This document shows positions 19,851 to 28,097 of a stretch of 64,000 nucleotides of DNA, piece after piece. The notes under the pieces are model-generated. The model ran no database searches. It was not told the origin of the DNA and saw nothing but the letters and a program-made list of their open reading frames with translations. How positions within the stretch are numbered: position 1 is the first letter of the stretch; the number at the start of each line of letters is the position of its first letter. The stretch is from an uncultured Lachnospiraceae bacterium (GTDB taxonomy: Bacteria; Bacillota; Clostridia; Lachnospirales; Lachnospiraceae). The DNA lies in NCBI GenBank assembly GCA_951800685.1, contig CATOJY010000013.1:1-64000 (forward strand). The letters run 5' to 3'. Made by a program: the position numbers and the translations under genes.

Positions 19851-20339
19851 GTGATATCACTGGAAACACGAGCAGGTTTTTTGGTTTCTCGTATTAAACA
19901 GGTTCAAGGGAGAGTTTTTGACCGGCTTTTGCAGACATGTGGTGTAGATGAATTTAATGGACCACAAGGGAATATTCTTTATGTGTTATGGGAAAGCGAA
20001 GGCATTCCTATTGTGGAACTTGCCCAAAAGACGGGATTGGCAAAAAATACACTTACTGCAATGCTTAGTCGAATGGAAGAAAATGGCTTGATCTGCCGAG
20101 AAATTTCAGCTTCTGATCGGCGTCAAAGCATAATTAGCCTGACACCCCAGGCCCGTGCATTGGAGAAACGTTACAATCAAGTCTCTCAGCAAATGAATAG
20201 CTTGTTTTTTAAGGATTTTGAAAAGGTAGAAATCAAGGAATTAGAACAGTATCTTGACCGTATTGTTTCCAACTTGGAGCGAGCGGAACAAGCATTAAAA
20301 AAAGGAAAGGATGTACATGATGGCAAAGGTAAAAACTAA
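19851..20339 (+). CDS. MarR-family transcriptional regulator (GTG start)
   Basis: VELAQKTGLAKNTLTAMLSRMEENGLICREISASDRRQSIISLTPQA wHTH; RBS aaggaaagg. Confidence 0.88.
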   Translation: MISLETRAGFLVSRIKQVQGRVFDRLLQTCGVDEFNGPQGNILYVLWESEGIPIVELAQKTGLAKNTLTAMLSRMEENGLICREISASDRRQSIISLTPQARALEKRYNQVSQQMNSLFFKDFEKVEIKELEQYLDRIVSNLERAEQALKKGKDVHDGKGKN

Positions 20340-20916
20340 GATTGGTAATGATTATTGTCCGCAAGCGTTATTTCTTTATGGCACAAAACAGGAAGATGGG
20401 CAACCCCATTTTGGTCTTTTCTGTTGGTTTGGATATTATCATTCTTCAGAAGGATTGGGGGTAATGGCTTGTATAGGTGAGGAAAAACAGACCAAGGATT
20501 TGATACGCAAAAATGGTGTATTTTCAGCTAACCTTGTATCTGAACAGCTGCTGCCTTTGGCAGATTATTATGGTTGTACCTGTGGCAGAATCACACCTGA
20601 TAAGATGAAGCACCTGCCTACTGTAGAGTGGGGACAAGTGTTAGATGTGCCAACCATTACAGAAAGCCCTATCAGTTTTGAACTGGAAGTGAAAAAAACA
20701 ATCCCTATGGGAGATGGCTCAGATATTTTTCTCTGCTTAATCCGTAATGTAACCCAGGATGAACAACTGCAAGATACAACGGTTCCCTTTACAGAAAAAT
20801 TGATGCAGGCTGCTCCGGTATTAGCCCCAGGCGAAGAAACCTATTTTTCCATTGATGGAAGGTATCTCGGAAAATGGGGAGAACCTATGAATCATATGTC
20901 TAATACCAAAGAATAG
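20320..20916 (+). CDS. Flavin reductase-like (FMN-binding split barrel) protein
   Basis: IRKNGVFSANLVSEQLLPLADYYG; translationally overlapped with marR. Confidence 0.75.
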   Translation: MAKVKTKIGNDYCPQALFLYGTKQEDGQPHFGLFCWFGYYHSSEGLGVMACIGEEKQTKDLIRKNGVFSANLVSEQLLPLADYYGCTCGRITPDKMKHLPTVEWGQVLDVPTITESPISFELEVKKTIPMGDGSDIFLCLIRNVTQDEQLQDTTVPFTEKLMQAAPVLAPGEETYFSIDGRYLGKWGEPMNHMSNTKE

Positions 20917-20970
20917 CTGTATAATACAAACCCATTTTGGAAGAACAGACCAAAAAGGCCTTGGAATGAT

Positions 20971-20997
20971 TTAATCCCCCCGCATTAGGGGGATTAA
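20971..20997 (+). terminator. Terminator-like hairpin
   Basis: ttaatccccccgcattagggggattaa. Confidence 0.55.
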
Positions 20998-21061
20998 AAT
21001 TACCACTTACAGATTGAAGCCGAGAATGTTGCGAGAGGAGAAATATATGAATTTGTAAACA

Positions 21062-21255
21062 CATGGCGATACCATTGGGATAATATCATCAAGTTGGGGA
21101 ACATCTGTACTTAATGCTATATATGCTAACACCGGCATAACGACATACTATGGGCAGATTCCGGGATTATTTAATAATATCAACGAATACGGACAGAAAA
21201 TAATTTGTTTCGCATTTGGTTGATGGAGCTGTAACAGATTATATCAGTAATAGTG
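21062..21255 (+). pseudogene. Relic resembling LD-carboxypeptidase/MccF (S66) family
   Basis: HGDTIGIISSSWGTSVLNAIYANTGITTYYGQIPGLFNNINEYGQK, then shifted frame HLVDGAVTDYISNSAWYTITGRML. Confidence 0.45.
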
Positions 21256-21493
21256 CTTGGTATACTATAACAGGGAGGATGCTGTGAATCTTGCGAAGCA
21301 AGGTATTCGCTTTCAACAAGTACACAAAAGAGTAGACGCGCAAGCATCGCAGGGGACGTGTAGCTTCCCCTGTCTGCGGCAAAGCCGCCAATATCGGAGC
21401 GCGGGGAAAGTTCCCTGTGCGGAGATAAAGCCCTCGGCAGAGCGCACACGCCCGCAAGGGTGTATAAGTGCGCCCTTTGTTCCAAAGGGATTT

Positions 21494-21787
21494 TCAGCTT
21501 GTGGCGTTCCCGGCTCGTTTTCGCAAAAACTCCCGCGCTGGCTGGCTCGTCAAGGCAAACCGGAGAAGTACGGCGGCTTCCTCATCGGTCATGTCTTTTA
21601 CTTCCGGCACAATGTTTTCAAAGACCGCGCCCCGGACGATAAGGCGGTGGCTGCGTGTCCGGCGTTCCTCTTTGGATAGCTTCTGCCGCAACATCTTTTC
21701 CCGGTTCTCAAACTGTCGGATTTTCTTCTTCCCCACCTCAATTTCGGCTGTCAGTTTCTCGCGGGTTTTCTCTCTTGGTTTTGTCAT
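21494..21787 (-). CDS. DUF3847-type mobile-element accessory protein
   Basis: MTKPREKTREKLTAEIEVGKKKIRQFENREKMLRQKLSKEERRTRSHRLIVRGAVFE. Confidence 0.75.
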   Translation of the reverse strand: MTKPREKTREKLTAEIEVGKKKIRQFENREKMLRQKLSKEERRTRSHRLIVRGAVFENIVPEVKDMTDEEAAVLLRFALTSQPAREFLRKRAGNATS

Positions 21788-21863
21788 GGGTGTCGCTCCT
21801 TTCTGCCCGTAGACATGGAAAAGAGCAGTCGATTTTCTCGGCTGCCCTTTGACCATGGTTCTT

Positions 21864-22586
21864 TTACTTTATGGAATCTACCACTACAAGAATATCGTCG
21901 GTAGTTGCTGTATCGGGAGAAATCCCAACATAGATGTCTCCATAAGAAATATGGAAAGTAAGACCACCCATTTCTTCAAGTTTGCTTTCTGTAATATCTG
22001 TTGGTTCGTAAATTTCTCTTTTCACTTCTGGTTTATAATTCATAACAAAGACAACAAAACTATTGCCAAGAGTATTTGGGTCAGGAGCAACTTCTTCTCC
22101 TGTGCTTTCCTGTGGAGTACCATAGCCTGTGGTATATTGTACACGGAGCATATAATATACCGTACCATCTTTCATTGTGGTTTCATAAAGATTGGCTTTT
22201 CCAAAATGATACCCGTCCGGCAAGGAAGTTGGTAAGTATTCGCCCAAAATATCAAATTCATAAGCGTCCGCTTCAGAAATGCTTTCATTCGTCGCGGCTG
22301 CAACATCTTCAATCTTTTCCGTGGCGGGATATACCGCTACAGACGCAATTATAGGGTCTACTCCGTCTGGATGCGTTCCTCCTGGGTCAATGCCTGCACC
22401 GTGGTCGGGGAAAACATTTGGGATTTGGCTTACGGCAATTCCAGCGACTACAAGGCATAAACAAGCCGCAAGCGCTCCCCACTTAATCCAGATGGGCTTT
22501 TTGCTTTTCTTTTTGTAGTTAATAGCTTCATCAACATACTTGCTGTCAAGCTCTCCCATGGCTTCGGAAAACTTCTTTGAGTTCAT
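21864..22586 (-). CDS. Membrane protein overlapping the sigma factor gene; putative anti-sigma factor
   Basis: Single TM segment WIKWGALAACLCLVVAGIAV; start overlaps upstream sigma gene stop by 4 nt. Confidence 0.6.
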   Translation of the reverse strand: MNSKKFSEAMGELDSKYVDEAINYKKKSKKPIWIKWGALAACLCLVVAGIAVSQIPNVFPDHGAGIDPGGTHPDGVDPIIASVAVYPATEKIEDVAAATNESISEADAYEFDILGEYLPTSLPDGYHFGKANLYETTMKDGTVYYMLRVQYTTGYGTPQESTGEEVAPDPNTLGNSFVVFVMNYKPEVKREIYEPTDITESKLEEMGGLTFHISYGDIYVGISPDTATTDDILVVVDSIK

Positions 22587-23146
22587 ACGAATACCTCTTT
22601 TTCTGCTAAATAGCTTTTCATTTTTTGACGAATACGGGTCAGCCGAACGGAAATGTTTTTCTCCGAAAGCCCTACAAAGTCGGCTATGTCTTTACAGCTA
22701 TCAGAAAACCAATAGCGGCGCATGAAGATAACGCGGTTCTCGACGGTCAGCGTATCCAGAAAACTTTCAATGATACGGGCTAACTCTCTGGCTTCAATCT
22801 CGGCTTCCACTGTGTTCGAGTCTGCTATACAGGCTTCGATTTCCTCCATAGCAATCGTGTAAGTGCTGTTTCGTTTGGCTGCTTCCTTCCTGTAATAGAT
22901 TTTCAGTGAAATGTTCCGAACAATTTTACAGATATAGGTCAAAAGCGGGTTTGGCTTCGCCGGGGGGATTGCGTTCCATGCCCCTAAATAAGCGTCATTG
23001 ACGCACTCCTCCGCGTCCTGCCTGCTGTTTACAATGTTATACGATAACTTGTGGCAAACTTTACCGTATTTTATATCCAGCTCCCGTATGCCCTGTTCTG
23101 AACGCTCAAAAAACATTTCAATGATTTTTTCATCTTCTATCATCAC
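22583..23146 (-). CDS. Sigma-70 family (ECF-like) RNA polymerase sigma factor
   Basis: region 2 SRQDAEECVNDAYLGAWNAIPP; region 4 DIADFVGLSEKNISVRLTRIRQKMKSYL. Confidence 0.9.
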   Translation of the reverse strand: MMIEDEKIIEMFFERSEQGIRELDIKYGKVCHKLSYNIVNSRQDAEECVNDAYLGAWNAIPPAKPNPLLTYICKIVRNISLKIYYRKEAAKRNSTYTIAMEEIEACIADSNTVEAEIEARELARIIESFLDTLTVENRVIFMRRYWFSDSCKDIADFVGLSEKNISVRLTRIRQKMKSYLAEKEVFV

Positions 23147-23230
23147 ACCGCCTCCTTTCCGGCTTCACCTATATACTACGGTTTCAGCGGCAAATACTAC
23201 ATCAAATCCAAAACTTTTTCAAAAATTGTA

Positions 23231-24280
23231 TCACACTTTTGGAGAGGGGTGCAGTAGGTTGTTTGAATGTGCCTTTGCCGCTTTGCTGGCGGCTCTGCGC
23301 CGTTCCTGTTCCGCTAATGTGGCTTTTTCTTCCTCTGTCAGTATGATTTCCTCATGGGGGATTTCTATCTTGCCGATGAAGTTAAAGAAAATCTCAACCT
23401 CCTGTGTCCGGCTTGCCCCTTTGCCCTCGGCTTGATGAACAAGGATTTTTTCGACAAACTCATTGATCATGGCGGAGGGGGTAAGCTCGTAAAAATCCGT
23501 ATATTTTTTGACAAGGGCAAGGAACTTTTCATCGTTGACGGTTTCCCGGCTTATGCGGTCAAGCTCCTGTTGGTCTTGCGCTATGCTCTCGGTCAATTCC
23601 TCTAATTCCGCTTCAAAATCATGCAGCATTTGCTCAAAGAGCTTGTCAGAAAGTTTACCGTTTACATTGTCCTCATAGCGCTTGCGGATTAGGCGGCTCA
23701 ATTCGTCGGTTCGTTTTTCGCTGCGCTGTTTCCGCTGTCGGGTTGCCTTTGCCGCTTTTGTCTGCCGTTCATTGGAAGCGGAGCAGACCTGTTCCATAAA
23801 TGCGGTTTCATTGTTCAGCGCATAGTTGCATATTTCCTTGATAGCTTCAAGCAAAAGCTGGTTTACAACGGCTGTGCGGTTAAGGTGTGTCGTGCAGTAT
23901 TTGTCATAGCGCTGGTTGCCTAAATCATATCGGGAACAGTTGTATTCGTCACGGTCTGGACGCTTCCTACCGTTGGGTCGCTCCGCCCAGTCACGCGCAA
24001 TTCCAGCCCCGCCCCTATGGTTATACATCTTAGTCCCATAATCGGCGCAAAACATCAAACCTGTTAAGGGGTTTGCCGCGCCTATGGTGTCCGTCCGGCG
24101 TACCGTTTTCCGCAAGCTCTGGACGCACTCCCATGTTTCCTTGTCAATGATGGCTTCTTGCGTATCCTCAAAAATGACTAAATCCTCTGTCGGTGTCGTT
24201 TTGGAGCGTTTGTCTTTATAGCTCTCCTTTAGACAGAATAATATCTGTGTATGTACTTGAATAAAAACTATTGTTTCCAA
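23231..24280 (-). pseudogene. Large serine recombinase, C-terminal portion only (recombinase/zinc ribbon/DUF4368-like region)
   Basis: IIDKETWECVQSLRKTVRRTDTIGAANPLTGLMFCADYGTKMYNHRGG; no N-terminal catalytic resolvase domain. Confidence 0.85.
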
Positions 24281-24382
24281 AATATATGTTTTAAACCTTC
24301 ACGGGAATACTGCAAAGCCAATCTGTATATGCTATAATGCCGATAGGCAAACAGATACTGCGTCTATCATAGACACGCAAGC

Positions 24383-24415
24383 GAAAACCCTCGGAGGATC
24401 GGTCCGAGGTTTTTC
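24383..24415 (-). terminator. Terminator immediately after the 32-aa peptide ORF
   Basis: aaaaccctcgga...tccgaggttttt. Confidence 0.7.
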
Positions 24416-24422
24416 TTATTGG

Positions 24423-24521
24423 CTAGTTGTCATTGTCGTTGCCGTCTAACCATTTGATGATGTAATGGCAAATCACACCACCCGCAACAGCAACCAAAAC
24501 CGATACAGCAAAATCTAACAT
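24423..24521 (-). CDS. 32-aa hydrophobic peptide, candidate type I toxin-like
   Basis: MLDFAVSVLVAVAGGVICHYIIKWLDGNDNDN; RBS aaaggggtg; extended -10 tgtTATAAT at 24567-24572 (complement). Confidence 0.6.
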   Translation of the reverse strand: MLDFAVSVLVAVAGGVICHYIIKWLDGNDNDN

Positions 24522-24786
24522 AGACACACCCCTTTCCGTTGCCGGATTGGGGATGACAACATAAAAATTATAACATGCCATGTCTGAAATAGAAACTCTA
24601 GTCTGACCGAAGCAACCGTTTATATAGAATAAACAAAAACCGCCCCTGCGCCAACAGGAACGGCTTTTAAATATATCTCCGAAGAGATACAACACTTCGC
24701 GGTATAATTGTATCATCTTCGGGAACAGCCTGCAAGCGCATTTTGCGCTGGCTGTTATTTTTATACTCAAAAAGGAGGAAAACACC

Positions 24787-25603
24787 GTGGCAAAAGCAAA
24801 GAAACTACCATCCGGGAATCCCGCCGAATGAAGGATAATTACTTTGGTGAACTGGCAGATGTACCAATTAAGGACATATCCTCCGAGAACGTACAGATGT
24901 GGGTAAACAACCTTGCTGCAAATCACAGCCCTAAAACGGTCAAAAATGCCTACGGCTTAATCTCTACAGTGATGGATGCTTTCGCGCCAGACATCCGGCT
25001 ACGCGTAACATTACCCCAGAAAATACAGCCTGACTTATACGTACCTTCTGACAGCAATATAAAGTCCATACTAGGCTATTTTAGAAATATGGAGATCGCC
25101 GTCTATCTAACCGCGTTCGGCACGCTGCGGCGTTCTGAGGTATGCGCACTGACTGCAAATGACGTGAAGGGTAATATCATATCTATCAACAAAGCTATGA
25201 TCGATAAAGGTAATAGTGAATGGGTTGTAAAGACTACCAAAACGACCTCCAGCACAAGAATGGTCAAATGCCTGAATTTGTTGTAAGAAAGTTCCCCTCT
25301 TCCGGCCAGATCGTAGACCTCAACCCAGACCAGATCACCCGGCGCTTCGAACGCGCCTTCAAAAAGTTAAGCATAAGTCCTTTCCGTTTCCATGATCTTC
25401 GGCATTACGCAGCAAGCATTATGCACGCGATCGGCGTCCCAGATCAGTACATCATGCAACGCGGCGGCTGGGGATCCGATCGGACCTTAAAAGCGATTTA
25501 CCGGGGAACAATAAAAGATTACGAAGAAAAATATACGAATATGACGCTATCCCATTTTGACAGTATGCAACACGAAATATCACACAAAAAAGAAAAACCC
25601 TAG
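24787..25603 (+). pseudogene. Tyrosine recombinase/integrase: internal N-terminal deletion plus a C-terminal frameshift
   Basis: VAKAKKLPSGN, then PAE*; other frame TTIRESRRMKDNYFGELADVPIKDIS...; frameshift near 25265; then FRFHDLRHYAASIMHAIGVPDQYIMQRGGW. Confidence 0.88.
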
Positions 25604-25623
25604 TATTTACTAGAGTTTTTAAG

Positions 25624-25696
25624 AGCTGCTGACGGGAATCGGACCCGTGACCTCCGCACTACCAATGCGACGCACTACCGACTGTGCTACAGCAGC
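25624..25696 (-). tRNA. tRNA-Thr (anticodon GGT)
   Basis: Acceptor GCTGCTG/CAGCAGC, anticodon loop TTGGTAG, TPsiC arm GGGTCCGATTCCC; 73 nt. Confidence 0.9.
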
Positions 25697-25814
25697 ATCT
25701 CAGCAATAGGATTTCCCCAATCACCGTTCTATAGTATAGCACATACATTTTATTATTGTCAAGCAGCTTGTCCTCTTTTTCCTGCTAATGCTGTAGGATT
25801 ACAATACAAAAGAA

Positions 25815-25913
25815 GAAATACCTAATTCTGTGTTATATTTTAATCGCCAAACCAAAATCTAACCAGAAAGAAGGTATTTCCGCAGGGCAAGTATAACACA
25901 GGATATGAGGTAT
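25815..25913. repeat. Compact nested inverted repeat, MITE/IS-end-like
   Basis: GAAATACC(25815)...GGTATTTC(25873); CTGTGTTATA(25828)...TATAACACAG(25892); ATACCT...AGGTAT outer arms. Confidence 0.6.
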
Positions 25914-25949
25914 CGTCTATCCTCTATTAATATGCGACCTGCTCCTTCG

Positions 25950-26636
25950 TTATTGATTAACTTCATCATCCTGCCTCACAATACTGATCTGGGAAACACC
26001 TTCGATGGCAGACAGATTACTTCTCAAAGGTCCGTTTATATTTTCCGATTTTCTCACGATCTTATCTGAAACTTCATAAATATATTCACTGACCTGTCCT
26101 TCCACAGAAACATTATGGACACGCATAAGGGCCTTTCCCACAAAAAGAGTTTCCATCTTCTTCTCAATTTCCTCCTGCGCCTTACTGTTTCCGTTAATGA
26201 CAATCATAATTCTCTCATTGTTCCGTACAAAGCCAAACAGAAGCAAAAATGCGAAAATGACAGCGGAACCGATCGCTGCGATCAAATAATCAGACACACC
26301 ACAGCAGATTCCCACTGCGATTGCCCAGAAAATATATGCCGTATCCCGCGGATCTTTGATCGCTGTACGGAATCTTACAATGGACAGGGCTCCTACCATG
26401 CCCAAGGATAGAGCTATATTATTACCGATTACATTCATCACCAGCGTTGTGATCAGCGTCAACATAATGAGAGACACATTGAACCTCTCGCTGTAGACTG
26501 CTCCTGAATGGGATGCCCGATAAGAAACATAGATCAGGCACGCTATGATCGCCGCTGCTATAAAGTTCAGGATCACCTCCTGTAGTGTCATGCTTTCCGT
26601 CGTATTGACCAGGCTTTCAAACAATAATTCTCTCAT
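25950..26636 (-). CDS. DUF4956 domain membrane protein (start uncertain, could be 26681)
   Basis: VGALSIVRFRTAIKDPRDTAYIFWAIAVGICCG motif. Confidence 0.85.
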   Translation of the reverse strand: MRELLFESLVNTTESMTLQEVILNFIAAAIIACLIYVSYRASHSGAVYSERFNVSLIMLTLITTLVMNVIGNNIALSLGMVGALSIVRFRTAIKDPRDTAYIFWAIAVGICCGVSDYLIAAIGSAVIFAFLLLFGFVRNNERIMIVINGNSKAQEEIEKKMETLFVGKALMRVHNVSVEGQVSEYIYEVSDKIVRKSENINGPLRSNLSAIEGVSQISIVRQDDEVNQ

Positions 26637-26677
26637 CTTCTGTTCTCGCTTTCTCTCTTCGCTGTCGTATTTACTGA

Positions 26678-27367
26678 TCAAACATGCTTCGTAACCATTC
26701 TAGCTCTGCAATATTTGCTGGACGATACCGGCATACTTCCACACCGTTTCAGTTCATTCTTAATATAGGTAAACAGAAAACCATTATACTTCACTTCCAT
26801 CGTATTTTCCATGGCTCCAACAACCGGGTACAGAATCAGATCCTTGTCAAAAATATTATAACAGCTTTCCCCGGACCGCAGTCTGGTATCAAATGTAATC
26901 CGCGTATCGTTATGATCCAGACAATAGGCAAATCTGTCATATTCCACCACGCATTTTGGCCGGTAACATTTCTGCACCATAAACAGATAGAGCCACATTG
27001 CCAATTCCTCATCACGATCTTTAAGAAAACCATAGTTTCCGCGGATCATGCATTCTGCTTCCTCTCTTCCCAGGAGCAGAGACCGTTTTCTCTGGGCTGA
27101 CCCTCTCTTCTCTTTTAGCTCCAGCTTGGCAGTCTGTCCTTCTGGGTCATAAATGCGAAGCCGTATCTTTCTTCGTTCCTGATAACCGCTTTCTTTCTCT
27201 TCATAGTCTGTATCAAAAGGTGTATCAAAATACAAGGATCTCACCTGGTATCCTATCGTACCATTATGTCGATCGGTTTTCATAAGCGGTGCGAGACGTC
27301 TTTTTAAATCAGCAATCTCCTGCAGGCTGACCCTGTATTTGATCTCCTTTCTGCTTACATCTATCAT
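26678..27367 (-). CDS. Polyphosphate polymerase/VTC-domain protein
   Basis: RKEIKYRVS, YQVRSLYFDTP, KIRLRIYDPEGQTAKLELKEKRG. Confidence 0.88.
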   Translation of the reverse strand: MIDVSRKEIKYRVSLQEIADLKRRLAPLMKTDRHNGTIGYQVRSLYFDTPFDTDYEEKESGYQERRKIRLRIYDPEGQTAKLELKEKRGSAQRKRSLLLGREEAECMIRGNYGFLKDRDEELAMWLYLFMVQKCYRPKCVVEYDRFAYCLDHNDTRITFDTRLRSGESCYNIFDKDLILYPVVGAMENTMEVKYNGFLFTYIKNELKRCGSMPVSSSKYCRARMVTKHV

Positions 27368-27460
27368 ACCCTGTATTTCCCTTTCATCACCCAGGCAGTG
27401 TCTAGCACCACCAGTGCCAGTACTCTATCCGACATGTTTTTCCAGCAGTCAATAACGATC

Positions 27461-28087
27461 CTAAGTAGCATTCGCCGCAATCGCCTTCTTTAATTTTGTC
27501 TTGATCCTCTGCAGCGCATTGTCCGTAGACTTGTCATCTTTTCCCAGCACCTTAGCGATCTGCTGGTACCGCATTCCCGTCAGATACAGATCTAACACCT
27601 GCTTCTCAAAACTGCTCAGTTCTCTCTCAATCGTCTGCTCCAGCTGCACTACATTCTCCCTGTCGATTACAACGTCTTCCGGACTCTGTCCTGCCGCATC
27701 GAAGATCATATTAACCAGTTCTTCTTCCTCACCGTCATGGTTTCTGCCCACGCTGCCGTAAAGAGATACATAGGTATTGAGTGGAATATGCTTCTGCCGT
27801 TTGGACGCCTGCACTGCTGTGTACATCTGTCTGGACACACACAGATCTGCAAATGTGAGAAAACTTGCATCTCTGCCAATGTCATAATCCCGCAGCGCCT
27901 TAAAAAGTCCGATCATGCCTTCCTGGATCAGATCATCGCTGTCTGCACCAAGAATATACATGGATTTAGCCTTGCTGCGGACCAGGTTTTTATACTTATT
28001 CATCAGATATTCTGTGACGCTCTCCTCACCGTCCCGCAGCCACACGATAAGTTCTTCATCATTATAATTGCTATATTCTTTGTCCAT
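27461..28087 (-). CDS. sigH: RNA polymerase sigma factor SigH
   Basis: YNDEELIVWLRDGEESVTEYLMNKYKNLVRSKAKSMYILGADSDDLIQEGMIGLFKA; synteny with rlmB-mrnC-cysS. Confidence 0.88.
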   Translation of the reverse strand: MDKEYSNYNDEELIVWLRDGEESVTEYLMNKYKNLVRSKAKSMYILGADSDDLIQEGMIGLFKALRDYDIGRDASFLTFADLCVSRQMYTAVQASKRQKHIPLNTYVSLYGSVGRNHDGEEEELVNMIFDAAGQSPEDVVIDRENVVQLEQTIERELSSFEKQVLDLYLTGMRYQQIAKVLGKDDKSTDNALQRIKTKLKKAIAANAT

Positions 28088-28097
28088 GGACATAAGC

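Noticed and set aside
21239-21485. ORFs 21180-21485 and 21239-21457 (minus) as genes
   Set aside because: Looks like intergenic sequence between mobile-element genes; no domain recognised.
24635-24668. Antisense antitoxin RNA gene for the 32-aa peptide
   Set aside because: A hairpin with T-runs and a weak plus-strand promoter-like sequence exist, but the deduced RNA would diverge from rather than overlap the toxin transcript. Kept only as an item to test.
24423-24926. 167-aa minus-strand ORF as one protein
   Set aside because: The upstream part is low-quality sequence crossing a hairpin and promoter; only the terminal 32 codons have an RBS and toxin-like features.
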